Source: Prosthecobacter gellanilyticus
Lineage (GTDB): Bacteria; Verrucomicrobiota; Verrucomicrobiia; Verrucomicrobiales; Verrucomicrobiaceae
Assembly (NCBI RefSeq): GCF_007992435.1
Contig: NZ_BKAG01000061.1
Span: 1-38,320, forward strand
Direction of reading: 5' to 3'
Length of the DNA stretch: 38,320 bases
Below the pieces are notes generated by a model, which did no database searches, was not told where the DNA came from, and was given only the letters and a program-made list of their open reading frames with translations. The translations under genes were made by a program, and so were the position numbers. Positions 24,356-32,972 of this stretch are shown in pieces (position 1 is the first letter of the stretch; each line of letters begins with the position of its first letter).

Positions 24356-27300
24356 AGGCCGGTCATGTTCCGATTCAAAAACTCGTGGTGAGTTTGATTT
24401 GAGAAGTCTTTGAGGCATTCATAGCAGGCCGTTTCGCAACAGCAGGTGCCAACGATCCTCAGTGCGGACTCGACGACCTCACCCCACCTTTCTCGGGCAT
24501 CAAGCACGAGACCAGCACCGCCAGGGGCTTTATCAAAGAGAACAATCTCATCGCCACCGGTTTGACTGCGGCGAAAGCTTACTCCCACCTCATTGAGGTC
24601 TAGTTCTAGCACTTCGCATAGGCCACGGTGAAGGGCGTAGCCTAGAGACTCGCGCGAAGGCGGTGAGATGAGGGGGCGGACGACGAGGCAGAACGATTCA
24701 AAGATGTGGCCGTAGGCGACAGTGATGGAGCGGTTGGCTTCGGATGAACATTTCTCATTACGACCAAAGATGGGCAGGTAGCGAAGCCACTTGTGCTGAG
24801 TGGCTGATGCGCCAGTGAGAGGCACAGGCTCGCTTCGCCCACAAAGGCGGCAGAGTTTGAAGCCCTTATTTCCTGGCGCGTAGTTGTAGCGGAACAGCTT
24901 ACCATTCTTTTTCAAAGCTATGTTGAAACCTGTGTGTGCGGTAAATGTCACATCATCAAGAGTGTCAATGAAATGCGTGAGCCCTTGGCGCTGTCGTATC
25001 GGTTTGGTTCGCCCGAAGTTGGCCTTTGCCTTTTCGTCATGAAGAAATGCCGTCGGCTGAATAAAGCGACGGAAGGTTGGCTCAAGCACCTTCCCCTTAC
25101 AGGCTGGGCAGCTATCTCCAAGTGATTCCTTTAATTTGGTTTTGGTCAGTTCAGTGCGAACCAACTGACACTCGGGACAGCGCCAAAACCATTGGGGATC
25201 GGGCATCTCTTTCCGGGTTGAGAAGAACAGTCCTCCACTAGTGAACATCTGCTTTCTCGCGACGACCTGGGCTCCAGGAGCATATTCGCCAATCGCCTGC
25301 CCACGATCTCTGCTGAGATCCACATCACTCTCTGCATAGCGGTCGGCTTTTGTCACCAGCTCAACCACATCAAGCGGAAATGCATACCGTGGAAGAAAAC
25401 CGCGCTTCGCTAAAATACTTATGAGGTCTGCCTTGAGAATGGACTGAATAGCGCGTTCTGAATCACCAGTTGCTTGTCCTTGTGCAAAGCGCTCTTTGCG
25501 TTCATCGAGGAGTGATTGCAGATCATCTCGGACTTCTTGGATACGCTTGGCAAAGCTTTCGATGCAAACAGTCAACGCAGTGGCCCAGCCCCCAACAGCA
25601 GCAGCGATGTCATGAAGAGAAGATTCTTCGCCAACTGGAAGGGAACAACCGGACATAGCACCTTGTAAATCCAACACCATATTCTGCGTCCCCTGCGGGA
25701 ACCAATTGAGGGGCAGTCCTGTGCGAAGTTCTTGAGGGATGCATATACCCAAGGGAATCTGCTGTTTCCTCGCGAGAGAGCCAAGCGTTTCCATGCTCGC
25801 ACGCAATGCAGACGCGAAAAAGTAAGCATTCAGATGACGCTGCGCGAGATGAGCGTTGAGCAGGAATACCGAGGGTGGATTCACCGTGCCCTGCATAAGC
25901 CGTTGTTCGGGCTGCCGCCAGCAGTCGAGGTCATACTTGGTGCCTTTGCAGAGGGTGACGCACACAGCGTTTCGATCCGCCCCACGACCTGCTCGGCCAA
26001 CGCGTTGAATGTAGGAGGCCGCGCTTGGAGGCGCATTCCGAAGCAGCACCTTTTGCAAGTCGCCAATATTGATACCCATTTCAAATGTGGTCGTGGAACT
26101 CAGCAAATTGACGCCTGCTCCACGAAAGTCCTCTTCAACGAGGGCGGCGACATTTTTTGCGAGCTGTGCAGTATGCTCTTCAGATGCCAACGATTGAAAG
26201 GTGACATCGGGAAGTGCAGATACCCAGCGTGCAATTAAACGATCATCGTGATCCAGTGACGGCATTTGCACCAGCGTGCCGGAGCATTCCTTTTTTGGAC
26301 AAACGTCGCGGCAGTTCCATGTCGCAACGGTTTGGCAGGCTGAACAGCAAAACCGTTGCGGTGCAGCTTCCACCTGCAAGTGTGACGGAATGAGCCGCCA
26401 TCTGTCGCCGTCATCTTGGCGGAGTGTGGCAGTTTTTGTGAACACGTCCCACAAGCTCGACGCTACTTCTCGTGCCTGGGCGATGCTAATGCTCAAGGTG
26501 CGAGCGAGATAGTTGGTGAACTCGTTACCCTGTGCGCTCGTGACAGCGGAAACAAAGCCTTCGGCGTTTTTCAGACCGCCTTTCTCTTTCGCGAGAAAAA
26601 TGTCAGCCGTCACCCGCCCAAATGCAGGGTCGTTATGCTTCACGCCTGGGGGAAGGCCGAATGCTTTGCGCTTCCTTGCATACCCAAACAAAGTTTGGAG
26701 CAAAGCCTCGCTGTCCGATGGCGAGAGGTTGAATCCCTCCAGGACATTATTAAGCTCCATCCGCTTAGCGTCGTCGAGATCATACCGGACCCGCACTGCT
26801 CCGAAATCCTCAGCGCTATCGCGAGACGAGTCGGGAATACCGAAATAGGCAAAGATTTGAGCTTGGAAGAACTGTTTCCAGTCGGGATCATCGCCTTCAG
26901 GCCGCACGGATGATGGCAACAAGAGCTTGTCCTCGGGCGACAAAGTGTCATCGGCAAATTGCTGATTCAGTAGTTCAGCCAGCTTGGTGAACTTCAATGG
27001 CTTCTTCTCCTTGAGTGCGATGCGTGTAATCTCACGACCAAGATCCCAGGGAAATGTTTCATCTTCCAACAAGGCTGGGAATGTGGCGGCTTTCTGTCGC
27101 TGGTCGGCGAAACAAAGCAATTTGCGAATCTTCCAACGCTCCTTTGCCAACCAGGGTGAGACATCGAAGTGGGCGAAAGGAATTGCGGCGGCAAGCCCCG
27201 CCTCATCTTCGGACTCCTGGAACCGACGCACGGGCTCAACGCCCATGGTGTTTCGAGCAAGGCAGTTCGGACACTGCCCCAGCATATGCTTTACATCCTT

Positions 27301-29238
27301 CTCCAATTGCTCCGTGCCCTGATCGCTGGGGCATTGGCGATGGAAAATGTCTATCTGGCGAAGATGACTTGCTGCGCCACATTGACATGAATCAGTGTGG
27401 TTGTGCTGGCGTTTACCGCAGGCCGCACACCACGCAGCTTGTTCAGGGTTGAAGATCAATTTCTCGTTATCGCGATCTTCGTCGCCATCAGCAATGGGTC
27501 TCGGATAAGGTAACTCGGGACCAACTGAAACATAGGTGTGAAAGCTGTCGGGTGCCCAACCTAAATCGGTATCGAACGAGTCATGGCTCGGCGCGGGGAC
27601 TGTGGGTGCGCCCTCGACAGATGCCTCGCCGACATCACGCTTCGCACGCGCTCGCGTGGGACCAAGGTCTCGAAGCGCTCCATAAAGCCAGCCGCAACGC
27701 CGACAGGACACGACCTCCACCAAGCGCGAAGCGATGCCCTCTGCATGACAGGCTGGACATGAGCCCTCAGGTATCGAAGCAATATCCGAACGACGCGAAG
27801 AATACACGGCAGGCACATCACCGTGCCGCCCAGGGCAATCTTCACGTAGACAAACATGCAAGCCGTCCTGGGCACGTAGAAAGTAATGCAGACGTGTCGG
27901 AAGCAAAGCCTCGTGCCCAGGCTGGTTTTCGTCTGCTGTCGCAACGAGCGCGAGCAAGGCTGACAATGCCGCTTCGCGTTGTAGATGATCCTTGAATATT
28001 TTCCCAGATGCATCCTCAAATCGAACCGGTTTGCGAAGAACCTCACTGCGAAGTTTGAAAACGTTCGCATCAGACTCCAACCACTCCCGCAGTGAGCTTG
28101 CGCCAGTTGCGGGCAGCTTGGCGAGGGCAGCCTCAGCCCCACCCTTAGCCAGAGCGTCGCCGGCGGCCAAGTAGTCAGCTATGCCTGCCTCGGCTGGCTT
28201 TGGCGGAGCACTGATCGTCTTTGTTGTGCCATAGATGAGTCCGTTTGTGTTGAACTGTTCCCCAAACAAGCCTGACGCGAATAAACGCACCCGCTCTATG
28301 CTTTTTGCATCCCCCGCTTTGCCAAGTGTGGCTGAGGTCGCAATGCATACAGGCTTGGTAACACCCAGCCGTTCCTTGAGTCTGCGCAGCAAGAAGGCTA
28401 TCTCGGTAGCCTGCACACTGCGATAGGCATGAGCTTCATCCAGAACAAGAAACTTCAGACGGGCACCCTCGAACACTGGCGCATCAATGGGGCGCACGAG
28501 CAGATACTCCAACATCGAAAAGTTTGTCACCAAAATATGAGGCGGTGACTGTCGAATCGCACCGCGATGGCGCAAATGATTTGGGGTGGCTCGTGCCTTT
28601 GCCATCTCTTTGTGGAATTCTTCATTGGCCGCATCATCAAGCTCGTCAGGATCTACCTTGCCCTTGTGTCGTGCTCGGCAAGCCTCCCGAAGTCCTGCTT
28701 CAAATGCCTTCTCGTCACTTGGGGTCTGCCCCGTGAATCTCGCAAAGGTGATTTGCGGGAGTTTCGCCAGCAAGCGCTCCCAGTCCTGCAACTGGTCATT
28801 CACGAGTGCGTTCATCGGGTAGATGATGATGGCTCTGAGCCCAGGCGAAGGGTCACGAATTAGATCATCGAGAATGGGAAGCTGGAAGCACCGCGTCTTA
28901 CCGCTGCTTGTGCCTGTCGCAACCACGACGTTTCCGCCACCCAGGACAAGAGTGAGCGCATCGCTTTGGTGCTTGTAGAGCTGGTGCCCTCCCATGACCT
29001 CGGTGATGGTCCTCTTGGTGTCATCGGCCAAGGGTAATGCATCAAGTGACGCACCTCGCTCATAGCACGTTGCGGCTTCCAGAAATGGTCCGTTGATGAG
29101 CTGCTTGGGGTCTTGCAGAATTGAGTGCCACTGATCCTTGATGCCTTGAAAGCGCTGATGAACTTGATATTGTGAACGCAGCATGGCAGTGAAGTTGGAA
29201 ACAACTTCACGATTAAAACGGGTGTTCAGTGAGTCCAT
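24322..29238 (-). CDS. Large SF2 DEAD/DEAH-box helicase with C-terminal DUF1998-type cysteine cluster
   Basis: This 1638-residue protein is a defence-type helicase. Motor motifs: Walker A ATGTSSGKT (107-115), DEAH (267-270), SAT (302-304) and motif VI QRVGRAGRG near residue 1130. Several CxxC pairs (CPAC/CRRC, CAAC, CSAC, CPEC/CPAC, CRLC) lie in and around the motor, suggesting multiple zinc-binding inserts. The C-terminus has the DUF1998 (MrfA-like) cluster CCCETACYECL and then FSNQTHHEFLNR. Similar helicases include DruE of Druantia, MrfA and proteins in DISARM/Dpd loci. I chose the ATG at 29238, which overlaps the upstream gene by 13 bp; the frame is open to 29355 but that part looks non-coding. 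It is probably a translocase paired with the 741-residue partner. Confidence 0.88.
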   Translation of the reverse strand: MDSLNTRFNREVVSNFTAMLRSQYQVHQRFQGIKDQWHSILQDPKQLINGPFLEAATCYERGASLDALPLADDTKRTITEVMGGHQLYKHQSDALTLVLGGGNVVVATGTSSGKTRCFQLPILDDLIRDPSPGLRAIIIYPMNALVNDQLQDWERLLAKLPQITFARFTGQTPSDEKAFEAGLREACRARHKGKVDPDELDDAANEEFHKEMAKARATPNHLRHRGAIRQSPPHILVTNFSMLEYLLVRPIDAPVFEGARLKFLVLDEAHAYRSVQATEIAFLLRRLKERLGVTKPVCIATSATLGKAGDAKSIERVRLFASGLFGEQFNTNGLIYGTTKTISAPPKPAEAGIADYLAAGDALAKGGAEAALAKLPATGASSLREWLESDANVFKLRSEVLRKPVRFEDASGKIFKDHLQREAALSALLALVATADENQPGHEALLPTRLHYFLRAQDGLHVCLREDCPGRHGDVPAVYSSRRSDIASIPEGSCPACHAEGIASRLVEVVSCRRCGWLYGALRDLGPTRARAKRDVGEASVEGAPTVPAPSHDSFDTDLGWAPDSFHTYVSVGPELPYPRPIADGDEDRDNEKLIFNPEQAAWCAACGKRQHNHTDSCQCGAASHLRQIDIFHRQCPSDQGTEQLEKDVKHMLGQCPNCLARNTMGVEPVRRFQESEDEAGLAAAIPFAHFDVSPWLAKERWKIRKLLCFADQRQKAATFPALLEDETFPWDLGREITRIALKEKKPLKFTKLAELLNQQFADDTLSPEDKLLLPSSVRPEGDDPDWKQFFQAQIFAYFGIPDSSRDSAEDFGAVRVRYDLDDAKRMELNNVLEGFNLSPSDSEALLQTLFGYARKRKAFGLPPGVKHNDPAFGRVTADIFLAKEKGGLKNAEGFVSAVTSAQGNEFTNYLARTLSISIAQAREVASSLWDVFTKTATLRQDDGDRWRLIPSHLQVEAAPQRFCCSACQTVATWNCRDVCPKKECSGTLVQMPSLDHDDRLIARWVSALPDVTFQSLASEEHTAQLAKNVAALVEEDFRGAGVNLLSSTTTFEMGINIGDLQKVLLRNAPPSAASYIQRVGRAGRGADRNAVCVTLCKGTKYDLDCWRQPEQRLMQGTVNPPSVFLLNAHLAQRHLNAYFFASALRASMETLGSLARKQQIPLGICIPQELRTGLPLNWFPQGTQNMVLDLQGAMSGCSLPVGEESSLHDIAAAVGGWATALTVCIESFAKRIQEVRDDLQSLLDERKERFAQGQATGDSERAIQSILKADLISILAKRGFLPRYAFPLDVVELVTKADRYAESDVDLSRDRGQAIGEYAPGAQVVARKQMFTSGGLFFSTRKEMPDPQWFWRCPECQLVRTELTKTKLKESLGDSCPACKGKVLEPTFRRFIQPTAFLHDEKAKANFGRTKPIRQRQGLTHFIDTLDDVTFTAHTGFNIALKKNGKLFRYNYAPGNKGFKLCRLCGRSEPVPLTGASATQHKWLRYLPIFGRNEKCSSEANRSITVAYGHIFESFCLVVRPLISPPSRESLGYALHRGLCEVLELDLNEVGVSFRRSQTGGDEIVLFDKAPGGAGLVLDARERWGEVVESALRIVGTCCCETACYECLKDFSNQTHHEFLNRNMTGLNGGTAAICHE

Positions 29239-31448
29239 AGGCTGTGATTCATGATGCGGATGCGTTTCTCTAAACACAACTGGCGCAGACGTTGGTCTAC
29301 GGCTCCTTTTAGAGGAAATTTTATTTCCAGATGTGGCGGGCGTCCGCGTTCCCACACGGCTTTAATTGGCGTTGAGGGTTCGATCTGTGCTAGAATCGAA
29401 TAAATTTGGTTGGTCAGCCCTGAGTAGCGAACAGTGAATGACCCGGAATCGTGACTTCCTACGTGAAGGCGATTTTCAAAGTCAGTCCAACACTGGCCTC
29501 TACGCTTCATCATACCAGTGCGCTCGATCACGAGGAATGCCCATTGATTCAGTCGCGCTTGCACGTTGGAGACATTCATCATTTCATAAGCGATGAGCAA
29601 TTCTTCCCACGAGGCATGATGCTGAGTCGCAGTGAGCAAGAACCACGGCAAGTAGTCACGGAAGCGGACTTGCAGTTTGTCGAGATGTGACTGCTTCAGC
29701 GTTTCGGTCACACCAAGCTGTACCTCGGCTGCATTGCCAAATGGAATCACGCCATGCCGCTCCGAACGAAGTTGCACTGAGAATGGGAGCGCGTTGTCTT
29801 GTTTTGCAACGGCCACCATTGCCACATGGAGCTGGTTGAACCCGCCAAGCTTGACTGCTGGCCGTGCCGGTTCCGAGCGCGGAGGCGGATAACATGCATC
29901 AGCAGCAACTTTGAAGTGAAAGAGTTGGTCGTCCTCCAAACCAGATGTCTCGTCGCACTCAAGCCATTTGCCATTGATACGCCGATCAACCGTATAGAGT
30001 CGAAATTCCTTATTTAATAGCGCAGCAGTTTCCTCCCCAGAACTGGCGAGCATCCCTTTGGGCATTTTTATCAGGAACCAAGGCCAGCGAGGCAGTCGAA
30101 CTACTCCACTACGCGACACATCCATCTGAAAACGATCTGTGGGTGACGGGAAAAGGCGAAGCTCCAATCTCTCGCGAGGAGCGAAAGTGATCTGATGCCA
30201 GCCTTCCACGCCGAGTGTAGCCCTTCGACCTTCGGGTTGCAGGCGGCTAATGAAGCAATTGGAACCATCTCGCAGTTGGAATTCTTGGTTCCAACGGATT
30301 TCATCGTCGTCGTCATTGAGCCACCCGTCACGCGTTGTGAAAGCCAGTTTGTGCCGCGAAATGATTGTGTAAAATCCAACAGGCAAGCCACGTGCTACAG
30401 GTGACACGAATGAGCCAAGAGTGTCGGACCATAGAGCCCAGGGCATTAGACCTCTCAGCGGCGGAAACTTTTTATCCTCGTTGCCTCGGAGCAGATGTAG
30501 CGTCAGCGCGGAGACAAACGCATCACCATCTACCGCCAGTGCCACGGGATTCGTTGATGCCTTCGCGCATTTCTCCCCGACTCGCCAGAGAGCAGGCAGA
30601 TCGGATTCCTTGGCGATTCTAGGCGCTTCCAGTGTGATGCTAACTATGCCATCTTGTTCCCTGAAACGAAGTCGTGGGCGATCCCTGAACAGCGATTCCG
30701 GGTCATCTGGTCGGAGGAATAGCGCTGTCTCGGGAACAGCTTCGAAGTATTCCGCGCGCAACAGTGACATCTGTTTGATGTCTGATAGGGTCCACTGCGG
30801 GTGCGCATCCAGGACTCGCCGAGCATCTAACATTTCTTCGACCCACTTCGTCGCGGTCTCTCTGTTCTTCACAAAGAAATCTCGCAGATTCTTCCTGCCG
30901 CCGACCCACATCGAAATGCCTGACTCCCATTCGTCGTCATTCCACCTTTTGTATTCATCACTGGCAAACAATAGTCGCTCACAAACCGAAATGAAACCCC
31001 GCCAAACGCGGACAGGAATACCGATGTGCCGGACAGCGGACTGGACATAGAGCCGATGAGAACCCACAAGAAGAGGCAGGCCGCAGTATTCCGCAATTAG
31101 GGCGAATGCATGATTCACCTCTGATTGTCGGTTTGTCGGAAAGTTCGCTTCGCCGACGGCCTCGGCAAAACTGTCCCAGAACTTGTTCCCCTCGTAACGC
31201 AGGAATGCGACTGAGTGGTAGAGCCTCAATAGGAGATAGGGATGTCTTGAAGGTGTGTTCATCCACCCCTGATGCCAGAGCAGCCTCGCCAAGCTAAGCA
31301 TATGGGGCAATTCCTCCGCAGATGGAAGCGCCTTCAGACAGCCGCCCATGGCTTCCCGCGCCTCATTTGGGAGTGCATCGTAAGCGCTTTGGGCGTCTTG
31401 CTCTGGTGTCGGCATCCAAAATATTCTGGACGACCACCCCTGAGACAT
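29226..31448 (-). CDS. Large unrecognised protein paired with the DUF1998 helicase
   Basis: This is a soluble protein of about 740 residues that I cannot assign to a family. The N-terminal 200 residues are helical (LARLLWHQGW, LLLRLYHSVAFLRYE). The remainder seems beta-rich, with many W/F-containing strands, and ends in a basic segment (KRIRIMNH). There is no P-loop, HKD or PD-(D/E)XK motif that I can see, and no signal peptide or membrane span. The 13-bp overlap with the helicase start indicates coupled translation and a shared function, for example as substrate recognition or loading subunit. The start may be the ATG at 31448, or 31415 before PTPEQDAQ. In Druantia type III the helicase partner is DruH, also large and unannotated; equivalence here is speculative. 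Confidence 0.8.
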   Translation of the reverse strand: MSQGWSSRIFWMPTPEQDAQSAYDALPNEAREAMGGCLKALPSAEELPHMLSLARLLWHQGWMNTPSRHPYLLLRLYHSVAFLRYEGNKFWDSFAEAVGEANFPTNRQSEVNHAFALIAEYCGLPLLVGSHRLYVQSAVRHIGIPVRVWRGFISVCERLLFASDEYKRWNDDEWESGISMWVGGRKNLRDFFVKNRETATKWVEEMLDARRVLDAHPQWTLSDIKQMSLLRAEYFEAVPETALFLRPDDPESLFRDRPRLRFREQDGIVSITLEAPRIAKESDLPALWRVGEKCAKASTNPVALAVDGDAFVSALTLHLLRGNEDKKFPPLRGLMPWALWSDTLGSFVSPVARGLPVGFYTIISRHKLAFTTRDGWLNDDDDEIRWNQEFQLRDGSNCFISRLQPEGRRATLGVEGWHQITFAPRERLELRLFPSPTDRFQMDVSRSGVVRLPRWPWFLIKMPKGMLASSGEETAALLNKEFRLYTVDRRINGKWLECDETSGLEDDQLFHFKVAADACYPPPRSEPARPAVKLGGFNQLHVAMVAVAKQDNALPFSVQLRSERHGVIPFGNAAEVQLGVTETLKQSHLDKLQVRFRDYLPWFLLTATQHHASWEELLIAYEMMNVSNVQARLNQWAFLVIERTGMMKRRGQCWTDFENRLHVGSHDSGSFTVRYSGLTNQIYSILAQIEPSTPIKAVWERGRPPHLEIKFPLKGAVDQRLRQLCLEKRIRIMNHSLWTH

Positions 31449-31773
31449 CAAGCACAGTTTCGAAACCTATCTAAGCGGTTGGCCGCAATTGGGCAGGCTG
31501 GTCACGGGCGTCCTGCGTAGCCTCGTGCCTCGCCCACATTGAGCACTTCGAGCGTATGACCTTGCTTATTAACGTTAACACAAATCCCAGTCGGCAGCCG
31601 CGACAAGGTGCTATTGGGGGGCCTTCTGGCCACCGCTTGGTTGCGCTAGAGAAAAAGGTCAGCCGGAGACTGGGAGGTTTAGGCTTGTCATGGCCACGGA
31701 CGCGGCTGTGATCACTGTGGACAAAGCTTGTATAACCGACTAGAAGAGCGTAAGTATTCTCCCGTCCTTTACG
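31449..31773. promoter_or_regulatory. Divergent intergenic region between helicase unit and ABC-3C operon
   Basis: This 325-bp stretch must contain promoters for both the minus-strand helicase pair and the plus-strand ABC-3C genes. A perfect 10-bp palindrome TTAACGTTAA lies at 31569-31578, and GTGATCAC lies further right. TATAAC at about 31731 is a possible -10 box for the ABC-3C operon, with only a poor -35. No convincing gene is visible; an open minus-strand frame that extends into the region lies antisense to the ABC-3C effector. Confidence 0.5.
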
Positions 31774-32721
31774 ATGCTTCGCTTTCCACTCCACGACCTG
31801 AGCGACAGCGAGTTTGAAAAGCTCGTTGGCCTCATCTGCCACAAACTTCTGGGGCCGGGAGTCACGACTTTCGCCAGGGGTAAAGATCGTGGAAAGGATG
31901 CCAAATTCATAGGCACCGCTCAGGTGTTTCCTAGCCCCACAAACCCCGCAGCGGGGAAGTTTGTCATTCAGGCCAAACACAGGGCCTCGCCGGTTGGAAC
32001 CTGTTCTGACTATGAATTTGAGACCAAGACTTTGAACGAGGAGTTGCCTAAAATAAGGCGCATGTTCGATGATGGGGAGTTGACGCACTACATTCTGTTC
32101 ACCAACAGGAGGAAAACGGGCGGTGCAGAGGATCGCATTGCTAAACGAGTCTTGGACGAAACCGGCGTGAAAGATTTTTGGCTCAGAGGATTCGAGGATA
32201 TCGAGAGCGAACTTTTGCTTCATCCGGATATAGTTAGAGCCGTGGGGCTCGACAAACTCCGCTCCCCTATCATGTTCACACCGAATGACCTCCGTGATGT
32301 GATCATGGCCCTCTACGAGCACCGGCAGAACCTGCCCGATTCCTTCGATAGCGAACACGACTTTCGTGATTATCCAGGCATCGAGGTAAAGAATTCCGTC
32401 AACGGCCTTTCGGCTGTTTACTTCGACTATATCAGGGAAAACTCCATGATGCACTTTGTGGCAATTGAAGACTTCCTCAAGAATGCCAGAAACCGGACAA
32501 TCAAAGAGCAATATCACGCAGTGGCGGATGAGCTGAAAGGACAGCTCATTGTTCATAGGGAACGCTTTTCTGCGTTTGATGATGCCCTTGAACACCTCCA
32601 TCACCTTATTCCAGAACGAAGCCCAGGAATAGCGGTGGCTAGCCACCGTCCGCTGCTGAAAATTGTCATCCACTACATGTATGTGAATTGCGACATCGGT
32701 CGTAAAGCTCCCCTCTCATGA
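31774..32721 (+). CDS. ABC-3C system effector: Mrr-like nuclease with ABC-3C C-terminal domain
   Basis: This 315-residue protein is the first gene of an ABC-three-component operon. The N-terminal Mrr-type endonuclease core shows E15 (SEFEKLVGLI), D42 (GKDAKF) and Q66-x-K68 (FVIQAKHR), the QxK form typical of Mrr. The C-terminal part (about 185-315) fits the ABC-3C C-terminal domain that couples effectors to the ATPase: NLPDSFDSEHDF, a long helix with LKGQLIVHRERF, and the terminal HYMYVNCDIGRK. In the proposed model the ABC ATPase senses invading DNA or replication intermediates and activates the nuclease. Its stop overlaps the next start by 4 bp. Confidence 0.85.
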   Translation: MLRFPLHDLSDSEFEKLVGLICHKLLGPGVTTFARGKDRGKDAKFIGTAQVFPSPTNPAAGKFVIQAKHRASPVGTCSDYEFETKTLNEELPKIRRMFDDGELTHYILFTNRRKTGGAEDRIAKRVLDETGVKDFWLRGFEDIESELLLHPDIVRAVGLDKLRSPIMFTPNDLRDVIMALYEHRQNLPDSFDSEHDFRDYPGIEVKNSVNGLSAVYFDYIRENSMMHFVAIEDFLKNARNRTIKEQYHAVADELKGQLIVHRERFSAFDDALEHLHHLIPERSPGIAVASHRPLLKIVIHYMYVNCDIGRKAPLS

Positions 32722-32972
32722 TTCGCCCCGCCAAGCATCTTGATCTCAACACCTGCATCCTGCGGGCCGCCAGCCTCTTGCTTGCTCAGCTCCAGGCGGA
32801 GCGATTGTGCAAGTTTGATGACCTGCGTCAGACGCTGGCGGCCCTGGGACCGGATGGCGATTATGTCTTCCTGCCCACGGTGCATTTCCTATACCTGCTG
32901 GGGCGCACTGAATATCACGCGCAGACGGACTCCTTTGAATATTTACAGCCTCAACCGGGCGAGGTGTCATGA
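32718..32972 (+). CDS. ABC-3C system middle component (MC6-like)
   Basis: This 84-residue protein sits between effector and ATPase with ATGA overlaps on both sides. The pattern PAKHLDLNTCILRAASLLLAQL (about 4-25), then FDDLRQTLA and FLPTVHFLYLLGRTEYH (about 51-67), is that of the small winged-helix-like ABC-3C middle components, closest in my judgement to type 6. These proteins are thought to bridge ATPase and effector, in the manner of kleisin-associated proteins in SMC complexes. Subtype assignment is tentative. Confidence 0.8.
   Translation: MIRPAKHLDLNTCILRAASLLLAQLQAERLCKFDDLRQTLAALGPDGDYVFLPTVHFLYLLGRTEYHAQTDSFEYLQPQPGEVS

Noticed and set aside
18635..29238. DISARM system (HKD nuclease resembling DrmC, DUF1998 helicase, methyltransferase, SNF2 protein in the window)
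   Set aside because: The helicase and DUF1998 region are one polypeptide rather than separate DrmA and DrmB. The methyltransferase is a standard HsdM with HsdS and HsdR, and the SNF2 gene lies 16 kb away among housekeeping genes.
29239..29355. Longer N-terminus for the DUF1998 helicase
   Set aside because: The extra 39 residues are Ser/Thr/Arg-rich and would overlap the upstream gene by about 130 bp.
31471..32673. Long minus-strand open frame of 400 codons
   Set aside because: It is antisense to the ABC-3C nuclease gene, whose product has a recognisable Mrr core and forms coupled junctions. The antisense translation shows no domain.
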